Source: Stictocephala bisonia
Taxonomy: Eukaryota; Arthropoda; Insecta; Hemiptera; Membracidae
DNA length: 64,000 nt
Assembly: GCA_035578905.1 (NCBI GenBank)
Contig: JAQJVL010000665.1
Location: 393,191-457,190 of the forward strand
Direction of reading: 5' to 3'
The notes under the pieces are model-generated. The model did no database searches. It was not told the DNA's origin and was given only the letters and a program-made list of their open reading frames with translations. The position numbers and the translations under genes were made by a program. Each line of letters starts with the position of its first letter. Positions within the stretch are counted from its first letter, which is position 1. Shown piece by piece: positions 1-10,260 of the stretch.

Positions 1-1311
1 GTATGATTCCTCCTCAACGACGACGGCAAACTCTAACGGAAATCTTAGTGAATTTTTTACTATAGAAAATTTGAAATACCGTGATGTTTCTTAGAAGCTA
101 TAGTCAATCATAATGAACTTTAAATATGGTATCCAAATTGCAATACAAATTAGTTAATGAAACTATCCAAAAATAATTCCCAGTATAAAAAAAGGAACGT
201 GTACAAACTGCTGCTGAATTTTGAAATTATCATTGAACCTTTTATAGTCAGCCATAGGATATCAAAATCTGAAAATAACGCTAATTGTTAGACACCCAAA
301 TAACATTTAAGTGTTAAGTTCTTTTATTTGTAAATAGATATAAAATGTTAGCTAAGATCATCCATCTCTACTTCACTCTAACACTCAAAAAGATTAAAAA
401 TAATACATATCTACTCTTATAAATTACCATTATGAAAATAAAACGTTACAATTAATTATATCCATATTTTTAATCCCAAAAAATAAAACTGGCCCTTGCT
501 TATTAATTTCTTTGGATTACCTCTAGGCACATTTAAACTTGAAATGGATGTAAATGTATATTAAACCCATATTAAAATTTATAAATCACGTATCTGCCTT
601 GAAACTTGGACATATTTATAGTTGTAATATTATTTGTTTAATTAAACCAACCCTGTCTTTAACATAGAATATAGTATATGAAAAATAGGAAATTGTTATT
701 TCACTCTCCAATCTTTCTTTTCAGCCATAGTGTCGAATTGTTAAGACAGCTGTCAAGGTAGGACAGCTAAATAGATTGCTTCAAGTTTGTTACCACCATT
801 TGCTATGTTTTTCATAATTATTATCCTGGAATATTGTCTTTATTGTACCATTTCTTTAATGTTAAACTCCCAATCTCAGTCTTTCATAAATGATTTATAT
901 GTTGTACTTATTTATTTTGAAATTTGACGTTACAGTTTACTAAATAAGAAGATTTCTACACAAAGCCCTTCAATGTTACATTTAGCACATGCTGAATAGC
1001 AATTATTATCTATGTCGAATATTAACACCATGATGCATTTTATAGTGTTTTTACAAATAATGAAAATCGTTTAATACCAACGAATAAATGTATTCAAGGC
1101 AAAATACAACTTAGCTGTGTTTTTATATACAGGCACAAATCTGGGAGAAGAAACATCGTAAAACTGAACACTAAACCCAGCCTGTCGGTTTTATAAGAGT
1201 CAGCAAAGAACTCTGAATTCAAAGCAACCTTTTAAAATGTTTTAAATGGGTTTCGGGACAATCGTAAAGGCTCAAATTTGAATTAAAACACTTCTTAATC
1301 GGTGTTTAACT
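1..1311. other. AT-rich DNA, no gene seen
   Basis: I see no open frame of useful length, no RNA gene and no obvious repeat here. The composition is AT-rich, with many short A and T runs typical of insect intergenic or intronic DNA. Confidence 0.6.
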
Positions 1312-1379
1312 TTTAAGAGCCGGTTTATCACTAACCCCCCCCCCCCCTTTAAGAGCCGGTTTATCACTAACCCCCCCCC
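1312..1379. repeat. Two-copy tandem repeat ending in poly-C tracts
   Basis: TTTAAGAGCCGGTTTATCAC is followed by TAA and a C run, and then the whole unit is repeated at once. The first C run is about 14 nt and the second about 10 nt. The sequence after the second copy (TTTAAAGTACATAAACATTG) recurs at about 1656-1683, again directly after a C run, so this is a small dispersed repeat as well as a local duplication. The different C-run lengths may reflect slippage or base-calling error. Confidence 0.8.
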
Positions 1380-2612
1380 TTTAAAGTACATAAACATTGT
1401 GTATAGTTTATTCTGGCATGATACCTAAATTACTGCATGACATTCAGTTGTAATAATCTGTATAGTATTACACGCATATACAGTGTCTACTGCAGTAACA
1501 ATAACATTTGTATAAAATACCTAAATTTAATTTTAAATTTATTTCTTAGCATCTAAGTTTTAGGCTAGCAAAGTCATAACTGAGATAGCGTTAAATGTAG
1601 TACATATTATAGGTAATCATTGGAATTTCACACAATGTTCAACTATTTTAAATGCCCCCCTTTAAAGTACTTAAACATTGTGTGTTTTTTAGGAGCCAGT
1701 TAAAAAATGTATTATAGAAAGATTTTTCTGAATACTTGACAATCAAGTAGGTTAATTTACTATACACTCTAAGTGAAATTATATTATTACTGTTTGAAGT
1801 TTTATGTAATCTAACAATATTAATAGTAGCTTGACCTTTAATCCTAGTTTTATACTGATGAGAACTTTTTTTAATTTACCAGGAGTTCTTAAAACATATA
1901 AAATCATATCAAAGATGTAAATATTTATAACAGTTATAATATTCAGTTTAACAATGTTCTATACGACCTACATTTGAGTTTGCTCTTATAGCCCTTATCT
2001 GCAAAAGTAGATTTCCTCTATTCTACTGTAATTCTCATAAAATATTACTTCCATATCTAAATATTGACTGGAAGTACACAAAATAAGCCGATCTAATATA
2101 ATTTTGATGCATGTGGTCCCCAAGATTGAGTTTTGTCTATAAAAATTCCTGAAAATTTAACAATGTCAGTTGAATTATCACTTAAATTGTTTTCACTGAC
2201 CGTCTAGAAAGTCCTTAGTTGTTATCAATGAGAATATACAGCAGTAAGTCATTAGAGGACATTTTTTAATCACAGCTTTGTTCTATTTTATACAATAGTA
2301 ATAGTTTACACATTATTTATTGTTGGAAGTTATTTGGAAATTTATTTTCTAACTATAACTAAAAGTTTGTTTAATGATTTTTAATAGAAAAATAAATAGA
2401 GTTGGATGGATTCTAAACGTAATGAATATAATTATTTTATTTTTACACATTCCATCTATCTTAGATTCATTTGACTCCTTCTAGGTAATTCATTTTCAAT
2501 ATGATAATACAAGAACTATTTGTGAACTTTTAAATGAAATGTAGTTTTTAAAATGACTCAATCGCATATAGAGTACTTATTGAACACAAGTATCAATGGA
2601 AAATTACTTTTC
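1380..2612. other. AT-rich DNA, no gene seen
   Basis: Unique AT-rich sequence. The only structure noted is the dispersed copy of the poly-C repeat flank at about 1651-1700 (CCCCCCTTTAAAGTACTTAA), which continues into a diverged GGAGCCAGTT resembling the GAGCCGGTT of the copies at 1.3 kb. Confidence 0.55.
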
Positions 2613-2825
2613 TCAACGAGAAAGGCTTATAGCTGAAGGAAAATCAGATATGGTAGTTCCGTCATTGATGGGTGGACAGACAGAATACAGAATGGCGTTC
2701 CGCTGTCCGGTGGGGTTGGAGGGGGAAGGGTTATTGATGTATACGGTGATAACGTCACCTGTCTTTTGAAATAGGTTTAAGTAGAGCTTCCCAAGTTTAC
2801 GAACTGGGCTTTCGTTCATTAGCAA
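2613..2825 (-). CDS. Unrecognised 70-codon open frame in a GC-richer island
   Basis: The stretch stands out from its surroundings by higher GC, and it is partly open in more than one frame. The minus-strand product begins MLMNESPVRKLGK and has a low-complexity NNPSPSNPTG segment; I recognise no family. A splice-acceptor-like CCCAG and a donor-like CAG|GTGACG can be found on the minus strand, but these are weak signals. It could be a stray exon, a transposon scrap or chance. No neighbour supports a gene model. Confidence 0.12.
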   Translation of the reverse strand: MLMNESPVRKLGKLYLNLFQKTGDVITVYINNPSPSNPTGQRNAILYSVCPPINDGTTISDFPSAISLSR

Positions 2826-3341
2826 TGCTAATGAATGTTACTTATGTACTTATGTATGATTTTACTTACTTATGTTTTTCTATTGGTACGATTTACTCGG
2901 AAAACAAATCATCAATAGTTAAATATCGAAAATGTTTATTTTTGTTATAGTCGTGATATTGTTTATTCCTATAAAATAAAAGTAATATACAAAATAACAA
3001 GTCTATGCCAACTCAGTATTTATCTACAATAACTTAAACTAACATCTATGTAAGTACATGCAGGATATAGAAAACAACAAATAACAAAGGACTTGTTAAC
3101 TTAACTGAATACAATGTGAAACTATATACAATATTTAAATCAAATTAACTGTTAGTGATTATTGATCTTTGCACGAGTATACTAAATGCTATGACGTAGT
3201 TCTGAAAGTAATCACATGGAAGCCAAAACAGTAATAACACAAATTGCATTGTCTGCTAAAACCATTAGTTGAACAATACAAGGCCCAGACAATGAGGTCT
3301 GTATGCTGCAATTAATCACGCCTTGCAATGTATCGTTAGTA
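2826..3341. other. AT-rich DNA, no gene seen
   Basis: No gene, RNA or repeat recognised. The short minus-strand frame ending near 3212 runs into the foldback element that starts at 3344 and is treated as a by-product of it. Confidence 0.5.
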
Positions 3342-3343
3342 TA

Positions 3344-4510
3344 CAGTGTTGGGCAAAAGTCTGGAATATATTTATTAATTTCAAAACGATTGAAATAAAT
3401 GTAATGAAACTTTGCAGCTATGTATATGTCCCTATACAAAACATTTAGACATATTTTACTTGTTTTTGCATAGCCAGGTGATGGTCCATGAAGGAAGTTT
3501 TAAAAATTTTAAATATAAGCCTACCTTGAGTTATTTCTCACTTTAAAGGTCTTTGTTTGTAAAACACAAAAGTGCAAACCTATGGTCAAAAGGATGACCC
3601 AGTCAGAAAATATAGTGTCTCAAAGAATTTAACGTAGTCTTATAATCAACTAACATTGCTTAAGACAAAGGTCAGAGAGTTATTATCTATTGCTGCGTAG
3701 AGCTATAATTTATCTAACTGAATTTATGAAATTAAATTTCACAAAAAAGTGACTAATTATTATAATAATATTCTTAGACTATTTTAGGTAAACCTACTGT
3801 CAAAAGTGTTTTAGTACATTTTTCTTATTTTTATCTTAGTTAAATAAGCTATTTTTATAACGCAGTCATTTGTTAAGATTGTTAACAATCAAAAACATAC
3901 ACAGCAACAGGGACCTGCAACTGTTAAATAAACAGCCGTATAACTGAGAATAATTAGTAATATGACATTATATTCTTTGAATCGCTGTATTTTGTGAATC
4001 AAAAAAATACATCCTTTTGACCTCAGATTTGCACTTTTGTATTGTAAAAACAAATACTTTTAAAATAAGGTATAACTCAAGTTAGGCTTACATTTAAAAT
4101 TTTTAAGATTTCCATCCCTTGGATATATAAAAAACAAGTAAAATATGTCATATGTTTGGTATAGGGAAATGTAAATAACTACAAAGTTTCATTACTATTC
4201 TTTTAATAGTTTTTTAATTGATAAACACATTCCAGACTTTTGTCCAGCCCTGATATTAAATTATTTCAGTGGCTGTATTTTATGGCTGAGTCATTCTCCT
4301 TTTGACCTCAGGTTTGCACTCTTGTATTTAAAAACAAATATTTAAAACTGTTAAGACTTCCTTCATGGGCCATCACCTGGCTATGCAAAAAACAAGTAAA
4401 ATATATCTAAATAATTGGTATAGGGACATGTACATAGCTACAAAGTTTCATTACATTTCTTTCAATGGTTTTGAAACTAATAAATACATACCAGACTTTG
4501 TCCAACCCTG
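3344..4510. mobile_element. Tc1/mariner-like foldback element with long inverted arms and a duplicated right arm
   Basis: Three related segments of about 220-280 bp lie here. One (3344-3616) reads outward on the minus strand; two (about 3976-4250 and 4285-4510) read in tandem on the plus strand. All three share CTATAC at a GGGACATG/CATGTCCC core, AAACAAGTAAAATAT, TTGCACTTTTG and CTTTTGACC. The outer ends are CAGTGTTGGGCAAAAGTCTGG on the left and its inverted match CAGACTTTGTCCAACCCTG on the right, and each is flanked by TA (3342-3343 and 4511-4512). A TA target and a terminal repeat of this style are usual for Tc1/mariner-derived nonautonomous elements. No transposase frame is present. The second right arm looks like an internal duplication. 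Confidence 0.6.
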
Positions 4511-4512
4511 TA

Positions 4513-6500
4513 TATCATGCAATAGTAGATACTTTAAGTATTTGTTTGTTATATTTATCAATTGTTAACTATTTATAGTTCACCAAAATTTGAAACCTTT
4601 TCCAATAGAACGAAAGCAATGAGTGTAAATCTTTAAAAATTTTATTTCTTATCAATTATAAAGCCAATATAGCATTTACTCTATAAAATTAAAATATTTA
4701 TGAATACATCTGTAAAATATATAAACTATCGCATGCAAGATATTTCGTCATTTATATTTTAACTGAATTAAGGAAAGCTTTGTTGCGTTCATGGCCAAAA
4801 CATCGCTGTAAGTTACGTGAAATTTGTTCGTACTAAAAACTTTGGCGAGTAAATTTAGTAAATAATTGTTGGTTACAGAATAAAAAATATTCAGGTAAAA
4901 TTATTAAGTTGTTTGTATCTTGAGAGTTTCTTAAAAGCTTAGAGGATGCTAAAATGCTAAAAGAGAATAAATTATGTGTCAATTTTCAAACTGTTTAAGA
5001 CTGTTCAGTAAGTGCATTTAGATTTGTTATACAATCTATGTACGCCATTAATCCTGTGTGTTTTTATGGCAGGTGGAAAAATAACTTAGGTATTCTAACT
5101 GAAAAAGTAAATAGATTTAGAGATGGTACTTGCTACTTTGCGCTGCACAAGTTACACGTGCTGAGTTATTCCTAAACAGATATTGATAATAGCTTCAACA
5201 TATACTTAAATAGTAAATTAAACTTGCCTTTAAATGACTTTATAACAGTGACTTTATAACAGTAAAAAAAATATTGTCAATTTCGAAAGTCAATAATTTT
5301 TTCTTTGGAAACACATAGTGGGCTTGATCACCCGTATGCAATGGAAACATAAAATCAAAGTCATACGTCTGAAACTTATTTGTATTGGTCATTAATGTTT
5401 GGTAATTGACGTCATCACAGTCAATGGTAATTCTCTTCAATCAGTTCAGTGTATGCCTAAATACATTTTAACGATAACTGACCCTTTATGAACAATGTTA
5501 TTTTATATCAGTCCCGAGGACACTAACATTGCTTACCGTATATTAGAGTCAACATGTAAGTGATCGCAAGCCAAACAGGCGAGAAGTGATTTGCAGGTCC
5601 TCTTCAGCCACTTCTTAATAAGTTTTTAAAAAATCCTGAAATTTTGTTTGATGTAGGGACTTGAACAGAGATAAAAGTTTAGTAAAATAGTGTAGTTCAG
5701 TATGATATCCATACGATCCTACATTTATAGAAGATACTCTGACGCAGTATTCTTCCAGCATACTAGTTTCCAGCATTCTTCTTAGACGCCCATTCTAGGT
5801 CTTGCATAATAAGGATATGCAGGATTGGCTCAGGAGCCCAACAGGAATATATGTCGAGATTTTCTCCTTACTGTGAGAACAAAATCAGATGTCAGTGTTT
5901 GCTTAACTAATGAGATTCAAATATATACATATTTTAGCACCTCACAAACTCAAAGTTATTTGACAATTCACAACAGTCTAATTAAATATATTATTTTGGA
6001 AAATGTTGAGTGTTGCCTGAATGTCTTAGGGGTTATTTGACAGACTGCATTAAAAATAATTGTTAATTTAGTATCAATATGGGTCAAATAGATAACTATG
6101 GATTGGGAAAACTGTATTTCTCAATAACAACAACAGTTTTAAAATATTATAGTTGGATTACAATTTTTAAAAATTTAGTTAAACTTTCTTTTTATATAAA
6201 TGTATGTTCAAGCCATACGCTATATAAATATATATTATATTAGACAAACCATAGTTGTTTAAGTCATTACCCTGTTATTACCTAACTTTCCAAATATTAT
6301 ATAACTGTATTTAGTTACCAAATACAATGAATATAATTACCTAATATACAATGAACAGTTACTAAAACAATGAATATGATATTTCGAAAGTTAACCATTT
6401 ATAACACGAAAATGGCTTAAACCACTCTTAATTGCTAATCGTAAACCGTAAATTGTTAACTTTTTCAATTCATTATAATGTCAGCATCCCACACTATGGA
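4513..6500. other. AT-rich DNA, no gene seen
   Basis: Unique AT-rich sequence. Short frames at 5240-5440 (minus) and 5825-6040 (plus) have no recognisable motif and match the background base composition. A tandem TGACTTTATAACAG duplication at 5237-5263 is the only local repeat noticed. Confidence 0.5.
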
Positions 6501-6508
6501 TGTACTCG

Positions 6509-6556
6509 CTTTGCACGTTGGGGGCTTCGCCCTCAAACCCCCTTGCGGTTCAGGCC
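6509..6556. repeat. GC-rich hairpin, possible Helitron 3' subterminal region
   Basis: GGGGGCTTCGCCCTC followed by AAACCCCCTTGCGG gives nested inverted repeats in otherwise AT-rich DNA. On the minus strand it lies downstream of the helicase fragment, where a Helitron's terminal hairpin would be expected. The assignment to the element is inferred from position and composition. Confidence 0.4.
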
Positions 6557-6811
6557 AATTCGTTGAATATAAAAAGTTCACTGCTGATAATATTTTCCGT
6601 TAAAATGTTATTTATTTAACAGGACAAATGTTTATTTTTAAAAATCATGGTTTCTATACATTGTGTACAAAATTTATTTTAAAAAATCATGGTTTTTATA
6701 CGGAAAAAGTCAGTAAAAAAAAGTGATAGTGCATTATTAATAAAAAAAATATACGGAAAAAGTGATTTTAAAAGTAAGCTGTTAAAAAACCAAACTTATT
6801 AATTGATTTCA

Positions 6812-7047
6812 TTTGCCTGTTAGTTAACCATTCGATCAACTGAAGCATGGTCCATCCAGTCTCACTATGGGGAGGCCGGCAAACGTAGAGACCCATTTAA
6901 AAAATATTTAAATCCTCAAAAAGTATTGTTTGAAAGGTTAATTTAACTATTAACAGTATGAGTGTTTGCCTGTTAGTTACCCATTCGTTCAGTGAATGAA
7001 TGGAATATCCAGTCTCGCCACGGGGAGGCCGGCAAACGTAGAGACCA
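6812..7047. repeat. Two direct copies of an ~82-bp repeat
   Basis: Copies at 6812-6894 and 6965-7047 both begin TTTGCCTGTTAGTTA and end GGGGAGGCCGGCAAACGTAG AGACC. They are separated by about 70 bp of AT-rich DNA. Differences are concentrated in the middle. They lie on the inferred 3' side of the Helitron remnant and abut the 63-bp repeats that follow. Confidence 0.75.
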
Positions 7048-7290
7048 TATTTACAATAGCTAAAATGTTGGAGAGTTTTATTTTAGGCAGGCCCCCTGGC
7101 CTACTGCCTAGTATTTACAACAGCTAAAATGTTGGGAAGTTTCATTTTAGGCAGGCCCTTTGCCTACTGCCTAGTATTTACAATAGCTAAAATGTTGGGG
7201 AGTTTTATTTTAGGCAGGCCCTCTTGCTTGCTGCCTGGTAAAGTACATTTTCGGGGAATTTTTCAAAGCAGACCCCCTAGCTTACTGCCA
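7048..7290. repeat. 63-64-bp tandem repeat, three good copies and one degenerate
   Basis: Copies start at 7048, 7112 and 7175, each beginning TATTTACAAYAGCTAAAATG and ending near GCAGGCCC..CTGCCT. A fourth diverged copy (about 7241-7290) runs into the end of the helicase frame (GCAGACCCCCTAGCTTACTG), so the repeat seems to have arisen by amplifying sequence that includes the 3' end of the coding region. Confidence 0.75.
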
Positions 7291-7985
7291 ATGACACAAT
7301 CGGCGTATAGAAGAAGGTCACCGTACACAATGTTTTTTGCGTAGGCGACTCCTTCAACGACTCTTCCAGGTTGGACAAGGACTACGATATGAGTAGGGCT
7401 TCTCACTCTGCTGAGAAGGACGTACAGCTGGCCATGTGTGAAGCAGTCCGTGCGAATATCGACTCCGACGTACTCAATTGTTTGGCCTTGGCTCTTGTGG
7501 CCAGTCATTGAGTACGCTGACATGAGGGGAAATTGTCGACGACAGATACGAATTGGTGACCCTTCGGCCAACGCAAACCTAAAGGTGATTCGAGGAATAC
7601 CGAAAGGTTGCGTGCCTCCGGGAAGTCTGACAGTGATTAGCCGTTTGGTAATCGCTGTCACAATGACTTTAGTGCCGTTAACGAGTCCATCGGCAATATT
7701 CAAGTTCCTTATGATAAGGCATACGGAGCCAGCCTTAAGTCGCAGGACATGATCTGGTACGCCTTTGCCAGTGGCTTGATGTAATAGCTGTACATCCGCG
7801 ACCATATCATCTTCGTTTTCCTTGTCTATAGTGTCAGCACTTATCAACTCATGAAGTTGGTCATCCAACGAGTTCAAGATTTGATCATTGATCTCTTTGA
7901 CATTCACGTTCATAGTTGAAAGTATCACTCTTTCTCGCACATTGATCGGGGTCACAGAGAATTTGGGGTGGAAAAACCTCACCAA
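7263..7985 (-). pseudogene. Helitron Pif1-like helicase, C-terminal part
   Basis: A 240-codon frame with the late motifs of the Pif1/Helitron helicase family. LKAGSVCLIIRNLN lies at residues 83-96 followed by GLVNGT (the segment that usually reads GAPVMLLRNL..GLCNGT). SMTGHKSQGQT is at 159-169 (SF1B motif V region), and HGQLYVLLSRVR is at 184-195 (motif VI with its arginine). The family unwinds DNA during rolling-circle transposition. This frame continues the one upstream (7885-8322) but in another phase. The overlap around 7965-7985 encodes the same stretch twice, in different frames, at a GGGG/AAAAA run, so a single-base indel broke the gene. No nuclease domain remains. Confidence 0.85.
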
Positions 7986-8322
7986 TCAAGTCTGTTATGG
8001 TCGTGAGATATTTTAGCCCAAGAAGAGGAATAAGGTCCTCACAATCACGGCCTTCTCCAAACATCTTGGATGGAATAGCTCTGTTGCCTACTCCAAGGAG
8101 GAATTTGGAGTAGTCAAGGGAGTTAGTCATTCTGTGTGGAGTCGTCAGGGAGAACACTTTAAAAAGTCGCCAAAGGTATGATGCTCGAAGTGAAACACAA
8201 GCAATTTCACACAATGTGCGAGCTTTTTTAACAACGGTTGCTATTTGCCTAAAGTCCCCTGAGCATAGAAAGATCTTATTTCCAAATGGGACACTAGTAT
8301 TCATGAGATCTCGAAGTTCCAA
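7885..8322 (-). pseudogene. Helitron Pif1-like helicase, central fragment
   Basis: A 145-codon frame carrying SVPFGNKIFLCSGDFRQ at residues 10-26. GDFRQ is helicase motif III of Pif1/Helitron proteins, and the PFGNK before it matches the usual PFGGK. The nearby TTPHRMTNS (positions about 59-67) matches the LT..MR region after motif III. Motifs I (Walker A), Ia and II should lie upstream but are missing, so the copy is truncated at about 8330. The last 30 residues are the out-of-frame continuation caused by the frameshift near 7970 and are not native. Confidence 0.8.
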
Positions 8323-8340
8323 TGATGATCCTAGTATATT

Positions 8341-9028
8341 GTAATTTTGGTTTAAAAACAGTTTACACGCACAGATAAAAAAGTCCTAAATAATATTTTT
8401 AAATTAAGATTTTTGTTAAATTTAACTAACTAATAACTAACGAACTGAATGAAAACTACAAATTAAGACTGGAAAATAATGCAGTACAAATAAATCTAGT
8501 CTGTAATGTTCTCAATAAATATCCCACAACCCATTGGGTATATGAAACACCCAAAGGTTGGGTCTTATCAAACGAAACATATATCGTGTACTGTTATCAG
8601 CAACCACCAATACACCACAATACTACAAAACCATTATTCACAGTAGGTAGATCCGTATTTACAAATCTGCTGGGACCTGTACTTGTTTGATGGTCACCAT
8701 CGCCAACGACACTACATGACACTTGTTGCATATCGAGATGGAATTTTCAAAACCAGGTAAAATGACTCATAGTATGTTAAAACTGTTTGTAAAACTGGGT
8801 TAAAATAGATATTATTGTACTTCATAACACACGTGTGGTTTTGTCAAAACAGTAAAGAAAGCAAGTATATAAAGTTAGTAAAAGATTGTGTTAATAATTA
8901 ATTCAAAGTGTGTATTCAACAATGTTATTGCATCAATGTTGATATCTGTACATGCGCATTCCAGTAATGTTATTGCATCTATTGTCAAGTTTAGTTAGTT
9001 AAGAAACTTGACACTTTGTGTTTCTATG
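8341..9028. other. AT-rich DNA, no gene seen
   Basis: Unique sequence. AATGTTATTGCATC occurs twice 44 bp apart (8921-8934 and 8965-8978) just before the 30-bp array. No coding signal seen. Confidence 0.5.
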
Positions 9029-10260
9029 ATTTAGTTAACATAGATTGCCAACGTAAATATTTAGTTAACATAGATTGCCAACGTAGATATTTAGTTAACA
9101 TAGATTGCCAGCGTAGATATTTAGTTAACATAGATTTCCAGCGTAGATATTTAGTTAACATAGATTGCCAGCGTAGATATTTAGTTAACATAGATTGCCA
9201 GCGTAGATATTTAGTTAACATAGATTGCCAGCGTAGATATTTAGTTAACATAGATTGCCAGCGTAGATATTTAGTTAACATAGATTGCCAACGTAGATAT
9301 TTAGTTAACATAGATTGCCAACGTAGATATTTAGTTAACATAGATTGCCAGCGTAGATATTTAGTTAACATAGATTGCCAGCGTTGATATTTAGTTAACA
9401 TAGATTGCCAACATAGATATTTAGTTAACATAGATTGCCAGCGTAGATATTTAGTTAACATAGATTGCCAACGTAGATATTTAGTTAACATAGATTGCCA
9501 ACGTAGATATTTAGTTAACATAGATTGCCAGCGTTGATATTTAGTTAACATAGATTGCCAGCGTTGATATTTAGTTAACATAGATTGCCAACGTAGATAT
9601 TTAGTTAACATAGATTACCAACGTAGATATTTAGTTAACATAGATTGCCAGCGTTGATATTTAGTTAACATAGATTGCCAACGTAGATATTTAGTTAACA
9701 TAGATTGCCAGCGTAGATATTTAGTTAACATAGATTGCCAGCGTTGATATTTAGTTAACATAGATTTCCAACGTAGATATTTAGTTAACATAGATTGCCA
9801 GCGTTGATATTTAGTTAACATAGATTGCCAACGTAGATATTTAGTTAACATAGATTGCCAACGTAGATATTTAGTTAACATAGATTGCCAACGTAGATTT
9901 TTAGTTAACATAGATTGCCAACGTAGATATTTAGTTAACATAGATTGCCAGCGTAGATATTTAGTTAACATAGATTGCCAACGTAGATATTTAGTTAACA
10001 TAGATTGCCAACGTAGATATTTAGTTAACATAGATTGCCAACGTAGATATTTAGTTAACATAGATTGCCAACGTAGATATTTAGTTAACATAGATTGCCA
10101 ACGTAGATATTTAGTTAATATAGATTGCCAGCGTAGATATTTAGTTAACATAGATTGCCAACGTAGATATTTAGTTAACATAGATTGCCAACGTAGATAT
10201 TTAGTTAACATAGATTGCCAACGTAGATGTTTAGTTAACATAGATTGCCAGCGTAGATAT
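9029..10260. repeat. 30-bp minisatellite, 41 copies with no indels
   Basis: Each unit is TTAGTTAACATAGATTGCCA followed by RCGTWGATAT. From 9031 to 10260 the phase never slips, giving exactly 41 units. Variation is confined to a few sites: A/G before CGT, A/T after it, and rare TTTCCA. Because 30 is divisible by 3 the array is open on both strands: plus 9016-9387 (decamer YLVNIDCQRR) and minus 9024-9611 and 9615-10241 (decamer MLTKYLRWQS). The two minus frames are split only by one G-to-A change at 9617 (CAA to TAA). There is no flanking gene structure, signal peptide or promoter that would make these proteins; I treat them as by-products. Confidence 0.95.

Larger units (their letters stand above)
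6501..8340 (-). mobile_element. Decayed Helitron remnant
   Basis: The block contains the C-terminal half of a Helitron-type Pif1-like helicase reading on the minus strand (8322 down to 7263). Below it lies repeat-rich, GC-richer sequence that would be the element's 3' side. The HUH/Rep nuclease, the Walker A region and the 5' end are absent: past 8322 the sequence returns to AT-rich noncoding DNA. I could not fix the 3' CTRR end, but the hairpin-prone GGGGGCTTCGCCCTC near 6529 resembles GC-rich 3' regions seen in Helitrons. The boundaries are approximate. Confidence 0.6.

Noticed and set aside
7129..7752. Plus-strand genes at 7129-7344 and 7438-7752
   Set aside because: They are the reverse-strand shadows of the Helitron helicase and of the 63-bp repeats.
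9016..10241. Long repetitive frames on both strands as a structural or silk-like protein
   Set aside because: They follow directly from a 30-bp unit without stops; no start context, signal peptide, unique ends or promoter, and the minus frame has an internal stop.
9029..10260. CRISPR array
   Set aside because: Units are directly abutting with no unique spacers, and the context is eukaryotic.
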